Source of the DNA: Isoetes taiwanensis
Lineage: Eukaryota; Streptophyta; Lycopodiopsida; Isoetales; Isoetaceae
Reading direction: 5' to 3'
DNA: 64,000 bases
Assembly (NCBI GenBank): GCA_021234155.1
Contig: JAJEKV010000008.1
Span: 6,326,945 to 6,390,944 of the forward strand
Below, in pieces: positions 43,961-59,419 of this stretch. The stretch's first letter is position 1, and every line of letters starts with the position of its first letter. The position numbers and the translations under genes were made by a program. The notes below the pieces were generated by a model. It was not told the DNA's origin and did no database searches. It saw only the letters and a program-made list of their open reading frames with translations.

Positions 43961-45563
43961 ATGCTTGAGCCAAGGTAAGGCATTTGATTTCTTAGTTAAA
44001 TCTTGGCCGTTAATTTTAAGCTTAAGAAGGTGCAAAGAAATTGTATAGATTTAATATGGGGTGAGGTGGCACTGCATTTATTATAAAGGTTTATAGAAAT
44101 TAAATATTTGGTACTGCACATTTATTGCTTAGAGTATCTTTGATGACGTGGCTTTGGTTTGCATTTCCTTCGTTGGCGCTTCACTCTACAATGGCGGTGC
44201 AAGGCCAATCCGGCAGAATGCTTCCTGGGGTTAGTAAGATTTGGGAACTAAGATTTATGCGGGATGGAGGAAAATGGAGTTTTGATCTTTGAAAGGTGAA
44301 AGCTATGCCCACAGGTTTGCGTTCTTTTAAAAGCCAATGATCGATCTTTGTTTCTTTGCACGCATGTGATTGGGCAAATCCGAAGTTTGCCTCTTCGAAC
44401 TTCAGATCAAATGAAATCCCAATGTGTTTCATCCACGTGCGTTTATATTCCAACACGTGACCGGAAATAATTTTGAATTTGTCAAAGTGGTTCAAACTTC
44501 GGGGTTATCTATTCCGATGCCTCATACTTTTATAGATAGCACGGTTTCTATACTAAAGGCTGCAGGGAGTGTTTGCAGACCTACCATACCATAGATGACA
44601 AGCTAAAGAAAGACTTGGGTTACGCCAAATTTTAACGTATCAAATTTCCGACTATGTCTTTGCAAAGAAGAATCGATGCAAGCAAATGGGGTTTCCGAAT
44701 CGAGGTTGGACTACATATTTGGATCAATCCGCGAAATGGCGAGCCACAAATGAGATGTTCAATGCATCCTCTTCTCATCGAGAATAGAGTAAGGGAGGAC
44801 CCATCCATGGCCTCGGATGCATCTTCGGGGGCCCGAACAACGCCGCTCAAGGCTAGATTCGGAGAAAATCCCGAAAAGCGGCGTTTTTCGATCATGAGAA
44901 GTTTTTAGGGAAGAAATTGGTAATCCATTTTAAGATGCATGCCAATCGAATATAAGTTCGAATCTTCGTCCGAGGGGAAGAAACGAAGCTCAAAGCGGCC
45001 GAGAGAAAAAGAGGGAAAATAGGTGCACATGGAGGAGTAAATGCCCGCGGCAGAGCGTGGGGTGCGCAGTGGATCCGCCATATTCAATTGCTTCAATTTC
45101 GTTTTCCATTGGTGTTGGTAGATTTGTAGTGGCTTCTGCAACTGGTAGATTCGCGTCATTTTTCTTGTTTTTTGCTTGCTTTGGTTGGTTCAGGCCTGGT
45201 CTTATAAGAAGATCACAAACGTGTTCCTGTGATGAATCGGAGCAAATTCATGGCCGGATTTGGCTGCTCAGCTCCGGCGCCAATGAAGGATGTGTGGAGA
45301 GACGATGTCGCCATAGCCGCTGAGCTCTGTGTAGGAGTGGAAGATCTGGCGGGTCAACCTCCGAGCCATATCTGCTCGCCATAAATGCATAATCTGCCAT
45401 AAATGCTCGCCATAAATGTCGAATCCGCAATAAATGCCAAACCCACAACGCGTCATGCAAATAGAATTAGTAAGGAAGAAATTAGGCCGGGGCAGAAAAA
45501 TGTAACTGCCTTATAATAGGAAGGAAAAGGTTAGAATTTCATGTTTAAACTTTAATTGGTACT
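43961..45563. other. No confident gene
   Basis: Overlapping frames on both strands at 44632-44908, a minus frame at 44181-44495 and several at 45057-45460 are open but show no recognised domain. 45360-45440 has short repeats of CGCCATAAATGC-like words. Composition is closer to genic DNA than 32-37 kb, so a damaged gene is possible. Confidence 0.35.
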
Positions 45564-45632
45564 TTTGCTCACGAAGTGCGCCCAAGCACAAAAACTCTCG
45601 GAGTTTTTGCCCCCAGGCAGTTCGTGAGCAAA
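45564..45632. repeat. 70-bp hairpin repeat, copy 3
   Basis: Arms TTTGCTCACGAA and TTCGTGAGCAAA are intact. It is preceded by TTCATGTTTAAA (as in copy 2) and followed by AACTTTCAGCTCGGTTGTCC, a phrase of the kind seen in plant gypsy leaders. It lies 120 bp beyond the 3' end of the PPR gene. Confidence 0.8.
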
Positions 45633-45750
45633 ACTAATGTGCCAACTTTAAACGACCATAACTTTCAGCTCGGTTGTCCATTTAGAGCGTGCGACCTATC
45701 AAACTGAAGGTATTTGAGTCCTCTTTCCAAAGCCACAACTTCCAAAGACA

Positions 45751-47962
45751 TCAAGGAGCTTGCAATTGGAAAAATAGTTGTAAAGACAAATCAAGATTAC
45801 CACATTCTGCATGGCCTGATATCAGCACATTCCATGATACTAAGTCATGTTCTGGCATCCTATCGTATACACAATAGGCATGGGTCATGCTGCCACATTT
45901 GGAGTATGCATCCAGTAGGGTGTTTGACACAATCATCTGCAGATCATGACCATTTTTTGCAAATTGAGAATGGATAGCTATAGCCTTTTCTAGACAGTTT
46001 ACTTTCACATGACTGCCCTGAATTAGTGTGCTTTCTTCCTTTTGTGCAGAGCGGACACATGCTTTTAGTACAGCGACATATGTTTCTACATCAGGAAGAA
46101 AACCTTCATCTTGCATTTGGGTAAATAAAAGGAACGCCAAATTACTTTGTTCACTCACTCCATATCCAAATATTAGTGTATTCCATGATACCGCATCAAT
46201 ATATGACATTCTATGAAAGAGTTGCCTTGCATGCAACATACTTCCACATTTTGCATACACATCTACCAAGGAGGTAGCCACAAAAATGTTTGATTCATGG
46301 CCATGCTTTCCAAGCTGAGAGTGAATAGCTATGGCCTTCTCTAACGATCTTATTTTTACAAAACTTCCCTCTACTTGCTTGCACTCCTCAATTTCCGCAC
46401 AACTTGCACAGGCCTTCAATGCAGCAACGTAAGTTGACACGTCCGGTGTAGACCCTTCATCTAGCATGCGTGCAAACAAATTTAAAGCTAACTCACCCTC
46501 ACCACACTCAGCGTTCCCAGATATAAGAGTACTCCAGGATGTCACTTCATTTTGTCAAATACTTGATGAGCATCTACCATGCTTCCACATTTAGCATACA
46601 TATTGATCAAACTGGTTTGAACAGAAACATCTGATTCGTACCCACACATTGCAAGTTGTGAGTGTATAGCTATACCCTTCTTCAGACAGCCAAGCTTGCT
46701 TTCTTCTTTTGATGCACAACTAGCACATGCCTTCAGTGCGGCCGTGTATGTTCGAGCATCTGGACTAACCTCATCTTGCATGCAGCCAAATAACTGGAGT
46801 CCTAACTTGCTTTCGCCATTATCCATATATCCAAAAATCAAAGCAGTCCAAGGAAATAGACCAGGATTAGGCATCCTATCAAAGACCCTGCGAGCATTGA
46901 CCATGCTACCACATTTTGCATACATATCTAGCAGAGTGCTCGCTACAAAGGGGTTAAGGTCATGGTCCCCTTTTGTAAGTTGAGAATGAATTGAAATGCC
47001 CTTCTCAAGGCACTTTATTCTTGCAAGTTTGCTGTTTGAAAGCATATATTATATTCTTTTGGTACACAACTAGCAGCCTTCAATGCCGCAGTGTATGCTA
47101 TGCCATTTGGTCTGCATCCCTCATCCTGCATGCTTTTGAATAACTCTAGGGCCAAGCTACCCTCTCCACTTTCTACATAACCAAACATCATAGTACTCCA
47201 TGATACAACGTTGTGATGGAACATGCTATCGAAGACTGCACGAGCATAAATCATGCTGCCACATTTGGCATACATATTTAGCAAAGTAGTTGCAACAAAA
47301 ATGTGCAATTCGTGCCCCCTCTTTGAAAGTTGAAGGTGGATCGATCTGCCCTTCTCCAGGCTCCCTAACTTTACAAGTTTGCCCTCAATTTGCGTGCCTA
47401 CTTCTTTTGCTGCACAGTCAGCACATGCCTTAAGTGCAGCAACATATGTTTGAGGACCTGGAGAAAATCCTTGATTTTGCATGTATCTAAATAATTCTAA
47501 AGCTACCATGCATTCTCCACTCTCTCTGTGCACAGTTATCAGAGAATTCCATGACATTATATTTTGACAGGGCATTGTGTTAAAGACTAACAAAGAGTCC
47601 CACCAGCTCGAGCATTTGGCATAAATATAAACTAGGATGTTAGTTATTAAAATATGTGTATTGATCTGATCACAAACTACAGAAGCGTGAAGTTTTTTGG
47701 CTGTAGGTAAGGTCCTTGAACTGTTACATGCCTTCAACGCTCCAAGTAAGATTGAAAGATTATTAACAGGTATTGACTTGTCACGACTACATGACTTATT
47801 TTTCTTAGACCTTTTATCCTTATCCCATCTAACTGCGACGGGATCTTCGGAATAATTTGGCTTGTAACAGGAGGGTTGGAAAAAATAAACTTGAGGGTTA
47901 AAAACAAGCCCTGGCAAGTTACCACAGTGACATGAATGACATTTCATGCTGCTTCTACGCAC
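45751..47962 (-). pseudogene. Pentatricopeptide repeat (PPR) protein gene with two frameshifts
   Basis: One intronless reading spans three frames: 47962 to about 47040, then 47045-46542, then 46545-45751, about 735 codons. It is filled with PPR motifs of the PLS kind: repeated LLNMYAKCGSM, ARRVFDRMP, SWNTLIFGY, YVAALKACASC and AIHSQL blocks. Such proteins bind organellar RNA in a sequence-specific way and take part in editing, splicing or stability. The start ATG 47962 is followed by a Cys/Ser-rich leader that could serve targeting. One-base indels near 47040 and 46545 break the frame, and the end stops mid-motif (LQLFFQLQ) with no E or DYW domain. Base changes are otherwise few, so inactivation may be recent. 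It faces away from TGS1, 315 bp apart. Confidence 0.85.
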
Positions 47963-48277
47963 CTTAGTTTTCTTGTTTCAGCATACACGAAGGAGCGTCT
48001 AGAAGCTTGGCAGGCCGGTTAGATGAGAAGCCAACCACCCTATAAACCAGATCAAAGTATCCCAGTTCCATCATGACATCAGCCCGATGCCAAGTTTCAA
48101 GGCAAACGTAGCTCATTTGATTCGAGGCAAACTGTGTAGACTTGAGGATTCAGTCATTCGGAATAAAAGTATGTTTTCGTATAAATACGCAGTTTGGATT
48201 TAGTCCACTTTTTTTTTTGAACAACTTTTCGACGCATATTTTTGCCGCGTAGGGTTTTAGTTTTAGCGCGGGCGGAC
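47963..48277. promoter_or_regulatory. Shared upstream region between the PPR gene and TGS1
   Basis: 315 bp between two divergent start codons. No TATA box is obvious; a T run lies at 48210-48219. A bidirectional promoter is inferred from layout only. Confidence 0.4.
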
Positions 48278-51982
<3,705 letters not shown>

Positions 51983-52854
51983 ATCCTAGCTGTGCATCTT
52001 ACTGCTTTTGATAAATGTGATCTGCCTTCTCAGTGATTTGACTACTCGGCATGCATGAAGTCTATATCAGAGAGCATGCACCTGCAAACAAACGAAAGGT
52101 TCTTTTGGCCATACACAACTAGAATTTTTCAAGAGACTTTGATGAGTGTGGTGGGTTGGTGTGCGCATTGAAGTGGAATTGAAGGTCCAGGGGAAACAAG
52201 CGATGCATTTTAGGAGCTTATTTAGTGTCCTTGCAAAGGTCAGCAAAATGATCATTATATATATTGTGGGATCTTATTTGTAAGCCTACTTCACCTTTTC
52301 ATCTTATGCTGAAGTTACTGGGGTGCTCCAAAAAAGTCCGTTCTTGACAAGGTGCTACATTTCCATTATTTTTCCTTAAAGATGTTGCGAGATATGAAGG
52401 AGTCAGCTGTATGCTTTGCATCTAATGCAGGATAGGAGTCAGTGTACTTACGTTAGATTGGTAAACTAACATCTTGTCCCATTAATTGAGCTTAATTATG
52501 GTTGTGTAATTTTATCTTTTCTTTTCCAGCTGTTTCACTGTTTCAATTTATCTCGGAGGCCTGGTATACAGCATGAGAGTTTTTGGGGTGTCACTACAAA
52601 ATAGTTCATTTGGCAAGTTATCCAACAGAGTCAGCTGTTCAGACAAGTTGATTTACTCATTCTTTGCTTCACAGTACAGACAAATGATCATGTGGACAAG
52701 CACTTGACCTGGAAAAGGATTGTAGTATTATGTGTTCATCAATTCGTATGAGCATGACTTAGGGTGCTTTAGCACGTGGTTATTTTATATTAAAAGGCAC
52801 ATACAACAAAATTTTGGATACGTAGAAGGCACATTAAATTTACTTATTTATTTA
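51983..52854 (+). other. TGS1 3' flank and intergenic DNA
   Basis: Presumed 3' UTR followed by AT-rich DNA up to the Helitron end. No frame or repeat of note was seen. Confidence 0.45.
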
Positions 52855-52864
52855 CTAGAAAATC

Positions 52865-52884
52865 GGCCGCCCTGACGGGCGGCC
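52865..52884 (-). terminator. Helitron 3' hairpin
   Basis: Perfect 8-bp GC stem with 4-base loop, seven bases from the terminal CTAG. It marks the end of rolling-circle transposition. Confidence 0.88.
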
Positions 52885-52917
52885 TCTTTTCTGTCTTTGA
52901 GATGTATAGCTCTTTAT

Positions 52918-55900
52918 TTATATAAGCGCTTCTTTATATACAACATTTGGAGTGTACATTCGGTGGTCTTTTCGTAATGCACCTTGACGTGATGTTTCGG
53001 TAATGGCAATTTTGATTCCTGCCTGAGAAGTGCACCTTGAGAGAGCAACATAAAGTTGGCCATGTGCAAAAACTGGGGCCGGCAAGTAAAGGCCAACGGT
53101 CTCTAGAGATTGGCCTTGGGATTTGTTTATTGTCATCGAGAAAGCCAAGCGGATTGGGTATTGCGTCCTGGTGAATGGTATGTGCGAATCAGACGGCGTC
53201 AAGTTGATCTTTGGGAGCAGGACTGGGGTGCCTTTGAATTGACCTGTGATTATTTCCGCCCGTAGGATTCTTTGTGTTGCATGGGTGATGCGCAGGCGTG
53301 TTCCGTTGCACAGTCCACCCTGAGGATACATGTTCCTGAGCAACATCACTATTGCTCCTACCTTGATGTTGAGCTTGTGAGGTGGCATTCCGGAGGGTGT
53401 GAGCTGGTTAATGAATTCAATCGGAAAATTTCTGATATCCTCTTCATTTTCCATGTTGAGAGTGTCGATGCCGACGTATGGGTGCAAATCTCCGTGCAAC
53501 CTTTGCAAGGTCTTGTCGCTGAGTTTTAGTGTATCCTCATTTTTTGGAGATAGTATGGATTTTTCAAATAGATGTTCCATGCTTGTTGAGTCGATGCTTG
53601 TTCCAAATACCTCATCGATAATGTGGTTCTGTGCAATGCATGTGCTTGGCAGCTGAACGACATCTGCAGGGAGTGTAGGCTCGTCGTTCATTCGGTCTCC
53701 ATCTCCAAGTTTTAGTAGATATTCAGACCATTCTTTTTCGTCTTTACGGAGACGCAAGTTTGTTGTTAGTTTGAATGTCTTAAAATATTTCCACAGGGGG
53801 TTGCTTTTGACGCACCCCCAGCCAATACAATCATTCCTCCGAATGGTCTGGAATCACATCGAATTTCCTTCAGGATAGTGTCAACTGCTGTGAGCGCATC
53901 GGAATGTGTCATGCTCAATTCATCCCACACCAAAAGCGATGCTTTTCTTATTTTGTCCGCCTGCTTGCTTGTGGGCCGCAGGTCGGAAGTTGATTCAGGT
54001 GTTAGCTTTAGTGGGAGCTTGAATGTAGAGTGGACTGTTTGGGCTCCTTTGAGCAGGAGGCTCGCTATACCCGTCCATGCGACTGCAATAACGCCAAGCT
54101 CTCTTCCTCTCAACATGCTAATAACGGTATTAAAGACGTATGTCTTGCCAGAGCCCCCTGGCCCGTCCACGTTTATGCATGGGCGTAATACCCGAGTTGC
54201 ATCAAGTGCAAGGAGAATGGCATCAGCTATTTCTTTCTGGTCTGCAGTTAATTTCGCATAACACTCATCTCCTCTAGCCTTTTCAAAGGACACGTTAAAG
54301 GTCTGGCTAATTGTTGCATCATAGCACTGGCTTGGTTTAGGTCGTGGAAGCTGATACGATTGACAATTTGTTCCGTTCGCAAGGAAGATTTCATTCATGG
54401 ACAATAATGCTGCATTGTATGCATCTTCTTCTGACATGTCCCTGGCGTAATCCTCTGCTAAATGGTGTTTGAACTTTCCCCATAGTTCATGTGGATCCGA
54501 AGGGGGCCCATAGATGCAGATGAAGGCAAATGTTTGTCGCAACTGGGCAGGCATCTGAAAAGCAGCTGCATCCTCGAGCGTTCTCTCCCATTCTGCGTCA
54601 TCCGCTAATAGTCCAAGTTCTTTTGCTGCCTCATGAAATGTGGAGCACTGTCTTCCATTGATATTTTTGATGTCTTCGAAGCTAGTGGCTCCTTTTTTGT
54701 GCAGCAGCAATAGGCGCAAGTGATATCTTTCCATGTCCTTTGGGCTGACATTATACATTCTTGAGATTAGTTTATATTTGCCCTCCCTTAGTTTCCACGT
54801 GCTCTGGCTTTTTATAAAAGTGTAATGATGTGGAATTTCTGGATATGTATATTGTCGAGCTGCGGGATCAGTTTTATTTAGCTCGAACCAGGCAGTGAGC
54901 ATCGTGTGTTTTGTTGCAGCACGTTTTAAGGCAGCCCTTTCTTGTCCTTCTTCATAATATATTGTTTGTTTGTTAGGTAAATGAACAGGTAATCTGGATA
55001 TATTGTGAGAGTTAGTAATGCAGTAAAATGCACTTTGAGTTCAAAAATAACAACCTGTGTACAACGTGGGATGTGTGATGCATTTTGTAACCATATGTCC
55101 TCCACATTGCTTCCGGTGCAGAGATGTATCTCGTGTCAAGAAATTGTTGTATCTCATCCCAATTGTATGTGGTCTGTGTGCCCGTCTCTAGATGTGCTGT
55201 TAATTTAATGCTCGCTCGATCATGACCTTTATGAATGTACTTGAAAATGTATTTTATGCTCCCAACACTGAAACATTGCTCCACATTCGTATGGCACACA
55301 TACTTCTTTGTGAGGTAAGCATTGTATGGGACAACCATGCTGTTGTCTATCGTCCTGTTGCCTTGCTCATATTGGACGCCGGCGCGTCTCCTGTAATCGG
55401 GGTACCCATTCTCTTTGATGGAGGTGCTTTCAGTAAATGCTTTTGGAAAGCCTTTAGAACATTCTATTTTTCCAGTCTTTTCATTTAGTTTCATGCACCT
55501 CGAGCTACATGGTCCATGCACCATGTATTTTTTCACAATTTCGTGCAATTCAGGGTCCTCCAGTGGGTCTGTAATTTAGGATTTATCTAAGTGATGATAT
55601 CAGAAGTCAGATAATAATGTGATGTACATACCTGGTATTTCTGCGCTTGTGACCTTATCGACATCATCGCTATCGCGTATTTTGTCTGCCTGTTCCAGTA
55701 TCAGTAGCATATGGCAGTGTGGTAGACCTCGCTTTTGGTACTCAATTGTATATGTGTACGCTTTAACTTTTCCAAAAATATCTCTTTCTAAAATGTCATG
55801 GAAAATTGCAATTAATTTCGTGTGGTATACACGGGCGACCACGTCTGGTCTGTCCTCTGGTAACTGGCCCACCTCTAAGTTATTTGTGATCTCTGGCCAA

Positions 55901-57486
55901 TTCGTGTTGCATGTGCATGTGACAAATAGGTCAGGCTTTCCAAATCTCCTTATCAAGGCTATGGAATCTTGATAGTTTTGTTCCATGGCACGTGCACCGC
56001 CAATAAATGACGACGGTAAGATGACTAATCTTCCAGCACTCAATCCTTGTGCTTCTGCCTCATGGTTGACGTAATCGATCAAGCCTTCGTACATTTCAGC
56101 TCGCAATTTCTTCTGGTTGAGGCGGTAGAAGTTCAAGGTGTTGGCCTCTATCCTTGCGTAGGCATCAACTATAAATTGTTGTGTTAATCCCCCCCCGCTC
56201 AACAGAGGATTGAAAGCAAACTTAAGGCCGTCGTTGCTTGCTACATTGCTTCGTGTGCTTAGTCTATATAAGTAGTATTGTAGCATAGTTACATTTTGTC
56301 TCGTTCGGCTCGATGACCCCCCTACTTGGTTTCTCATGTTCATTTGCCACCCCTTGTCGCCAGAGGGTATTAACAGTGGGTAGGTAAGAGCATCAATGTA
56401 TGGGTCGGTAATGGCGACAGTCCTTAGCCCACCGGCTTTTTGATGGATGCATATGTCTCTATTAAAAGGTGGTTCCCCATCCGGATTCACGAATATTACA
56501 GCGACCTCATTGACGAATGCAGGATTGTATCTTCTCAGATCTAGCCCTGTTCTGTCATCGTTAAAATACATCCTCACTTCTGTGTGCTCATTGAGTCGAC
56601 GTGCACTATCTTCTACCTCGTGCATCATCTGTAGAGCTTTTGCAAATGGATTTGCGTTCCTTATTTCTAAATCAAGCTGCTTCATAAGCTCCTTGTCGCA
56701 GTCTACATTGTGCACATTTCGCATGCGTTCCTCGTTTGCATATTCCATGTCCAAAATGTATAACTGGGCATATCTTGGCGACACGTTATCGCCGGGATGA
56801 GCAGGCCCAGATCTATGGTAAACTTGACCGTGGATTTTAAAGCAATATGGCCCAGGAGTTTTCAATTCCTGTATGTCTGCTCCGAATGACACGAACGCTA
56901 ATGCATTATTGTAAATTCTGATGTGGCGCTTGAACTCTTTGCTCTTTGGGTGATCACCAATGAGCAAGTGGTATAGTAGTGAGGGCATCGTCCTCAATGG
57001 GGGGAGTGTAATTTTGCCATCATGGCAGCAATTCGTATCATCGTGTTTAAATGTTAGTGCATGGCAATACTTGCACTCTTGGTCTAGTTCTCCACAGTGA
57101 TGAGGTTTGACGTCCACTGAATGGCCAGTGCGAGCTATTCTATAGGTTGAAGGATTATCACGGTATGCACGTCTTTGTTGAGCTTCTATAGCTAGCCTCT
57201 CAACATGTTGGCCTTCTGTCTCAACCTGTTGCGCCAAAAATCTGCTCGTGGCCCTTTCCTCTGTCTGCTGGGCCAACCTGCCAGCACGTGCTTCCTCTGT
57301 CTCTTTCCTCTTTATTCGTGCCCTTCTGTTCCTCTGTACTTCGGCAGCTCTATCAAGCCTTTCTTGTCGCTCGTCTGGCGTTTCTGTTGCAAGTAGGCTC
57401 TCTCTTCTATTTTGATATCTTTCTCTATCTCGGGCACGCCTAGCGTCCTTCTCATCTAATGCTTGGCCTTGTTGATTGTGCGACAT
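52918..57486 (-). pseudogene. Helitron Rep-PIF1 helicase protein (RepHel)
   Basis: RepHel nicks and unwinds DNA for rolling-circle transposition. Three exons (57486-55632, 55568-55055, 54993-52918) join in phase, about 1480 codons. Exon 1 starts with a charged coiled-coil-like region (DARRARDRERYQNRRE), then a CX2C...CC zinc area (ECKYCHALTF) and the HUH motif GLPHCHMLL (about residue 585). Exon 2 holds the tyrosine motif IKYIFKYIHKGHD (about 725). Exon 3 carries the helicase: Walker A GPGGSGKTYVF, Walker B LLVWDELSM, later FSMTINKSQGQSL and YVALSRC. Near 53800-53815 the frame passes from FGGMIVLAGG straight to VKSNPLWKYF in another frame, so the GDFRQ-xx-P block (motif III) and about 20 codons are missing. 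Helicase activity is therefore lost. Confidence 0.85.
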
Positions 57487-57620
57487 TGTTTTACTTTGTG
57501 TCTTTGCTCTCAAGACATTGTTTTACTTTGTTTTACTTTGTGTCTTTGCTCTCAACATTGTTTTACTTTGTGTCTTTGCTCTCAAGACATTGTTTTACTT
57601 TGTGTGTTTGCTCTCAACAA
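57484..57620 (-). repeat. Four ~32-bp tandem repeats upstream of and overlapping the RepHel start
   Basis: Units of the form CATTGTTTTACTTTGTGTCT TTGCTCTCAAGA (plus strand) recur four times with small length changes. On the coding strand each unit carries ...AAAACAATG, so the true start ATG (57486) lies in the first unit. The others give upstream ATGs, two of them with immediate stop (ATG TCT TGA). Confidence 0.8.
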
Positions 57621-57659
57621 TCTCTGTGGAAACAATGTGTAGGAGCAAGGTTAAAAACG

Positions 57660-58304
57660 TAGATTTAAAACAATGATTGTATGTATGAGAATTCAAAATA
57701 TTGAGTATTTACGTGGCACTATTCAAAATGTTGATTCTCTCATTGTAGCGAAGAAAATTGTATATTAATATGTGCACTTCATTGTCGTAAAGAAATTTTC
57801 CCCTTGGAAAAAGTAAACTTTGTAATAAGAACGACCAAGTCTATACAATGGTGAAAGTGGTGATTTTTATGTTCTACTGCCTCAGCGTGTCATTGGCTAA
57901 CTTCATTGCAGGCTGAAAGGATGCTGAAATACAATCACATAAATATCAACAATTCTAGAATATAGCAACCCTACGAAAGCATAAAAGAAATTTAAAGCTC
58001 TGAAAGTCATTTAACATCAACAATAAAAGAAATTTAAAGCTCTGGGCATTTTAAAAGTTGTCAGAAATGCATTGCGGGAGATGAACTCAAAGGAACATCT
58101 TGCCTCTTTCAAGCAACATGCGTACCAAGTACTATAAAATTGAAAGATTTTGCAAGCTAAGTTTGATATGGTAAATTATGGTAAGCACCAGAATAAGACT
58201 TTGCGAGCTGAGCCAAATGTGATTAAGCAGAACCCAACATAAATTAAAACACTGAATGCTGTATCCAACATGGTAAATGCAAAAACAACAGTTCATATGC
58301 AAGC
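57660..58304. other. Likely 5' part of the Helitron, non-coding
   Basis: AT-rich; a phrase AAAAGAAATTTAAAGCTCTG occurs twice (57983, 58024). No gene or Helitron 5' end recognised. Confidence 0.35.
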
Positions 58305-58530
58305 TTACTTCAGTAGCCAGGGTTCCCACACCTCCCGCAATACCAACAGATCACTTTGTCCAACCTTAAATTCAACTTCTACGAATGTTAAAGTATTGGA
58401 TTTTAAGGCCAAAAACTTTTCATCTACAGCCACACACTCCGCTCTACAGCCACATACTCTGCCAGAGAACCAAATTGCTGCTTCATCACCTTCTTTTAAG
58501 CTATGAACATGGGCTCCCACCTTCGCCACG
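58305..58530 (-). pseudogene. Medium-chain dehydrogenase-like (quinone oxidoreductase type) fragment
   Basis: A minus-strand frame contains VGAHVHSLKEGDEAAIWF, then ECVAVDEKFLALKSNTLTF, resembling the GroES-like N-terminal domain of zinc/NADPH-dependent medium-chain oxidoreductases (G-x-x-V-x-x-x-x-GDEV...AEYAVV...ALKP...F). After NTLTF the expected E-A-A helix is not followed, suggesting a damaged or alternative end. No further domains were found, so it is a fragment, perhaps captured by the neighbouring Helitron. Confidence 0.4.
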
Positions 58531-58651
58531 ATAAAGAACAGCGGAAGACAAAGATAAAGATTCAATCCAAGAAGAAATTAATCTGTAACCGAAATGAAAC
58601 ACCTATTTCCAAAGCCCTAAGTTACTTACAGGAAGCTGCGAATCCGTCCGC

Positions 58652-58782
58652 GGCTTAAAATCAACGGGATTGAGAGCTGCTGAACATACCGCCGCTTAAA
58701 ATCAACCGGATTCAGAGTCGCTGAACATCGCCTTTTAAAATCAACCGGATTCAGAGTCGCTGAACATCGCCTGAACATCGCC
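58652..58782. repeat. Three ~42-bp tandem repeats
   Basis: The unit CTTAAAATCAACCGGATT ... GCTGAACATCGCC repeats three times, the first diverged, with a short extra CTGAACATCGCC. Confidence 0.75.
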
Positions 58783-59419
58783 TCCTGCTATCTCTTTCCT
58801 CATACCCACTACTGTGTCCATCGCCAGGTGAACAGGTCTCGCTATTCGAAGACGCTAAAGCTCGCTGCTACAGGGCTATCCGCTTTTATACTAAAGCATG
58901 GACCATCTAGAACATTCATCAAGCTCCATGAGGCTTCTAGGACTGTCAAACGAAGCGTCTGTCTAGAACATAGAAGAAACCTCTGGTGCGAAGCCTCTAG
59001 AAACCTCCGATGCCTTCTTAGGCCTACACGTATAATATGGAGACCACTGATTGGGCCACGTGGCATAAAGGTGGAACTACAGACAGACACCATTTTTTTA
59101 TGATATAAGGAAGAATGATATAAGGAAGGATTTTTTATGCAGAAGTAGATAAATCCCTTGTACCCTACATGGGTACTATAGGTAACCTATATTCCGTAGG
59201 ATATCCCGCATAAAAAAGGACACCCAAATAAAGTCTCCCACAATGCGGAGTATTATTAAACCTGATACCTACAACCCAATTTGTTGAAACCTCGAGCTCG
59301 GGCCAACTTGAGCTATATGTACCAACTCCTGCACTTCGAGCTACCTATCATTATCATTAAGATTGGCAATACAAAACCCCTCGTGAGGTGAGTGATATAG
59401 CCTCTTCAATGAGACAGGG
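58783..59419. other. No recognised gene
   Basis: Contains AAGGAAGAATGATATAAGGAA-like short repeats near 59100-59130 and the left piece of the 27461 repeat (59398-59422). Confidence 0.4.

Larger units (their letters stand above)
52855..57486 (-). mobile_element. Helitron (3' end to Rep start; 5' end not located)
   Basis: On the minus strand the element ends with hairpin GGCCGCCC-GTCA-GGGCGGCC (52884-52865), then GATTTT and CTAG (52858-52855) followed by a host T, exactly the Helitron 3' layout. The Rep-helicase gene reads toward this end. The TC-starting 5' end must lie right of 57486, but none could be fixed between 57660 and 59100. A hallmark host A/T insertion site fits at the 3' side. Confidence 0.85.

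Noticed and set aside
44632-45460. Overlapping frames on both strands as a small gene
   Set aside because: No recognised domain and no supporting splice structure; kept as unassigned.
59018-59043. Helitron 5' end (minus strand TCTCCATATTATA)
   Set aside because: It begins TC but the preceding host base is not A and nothing confirms the border.
58842-59103. 80-90-codon frames on both strands
   Set aside because: Complementary frames in a low-divergence stretch, with no motif or start context of note.
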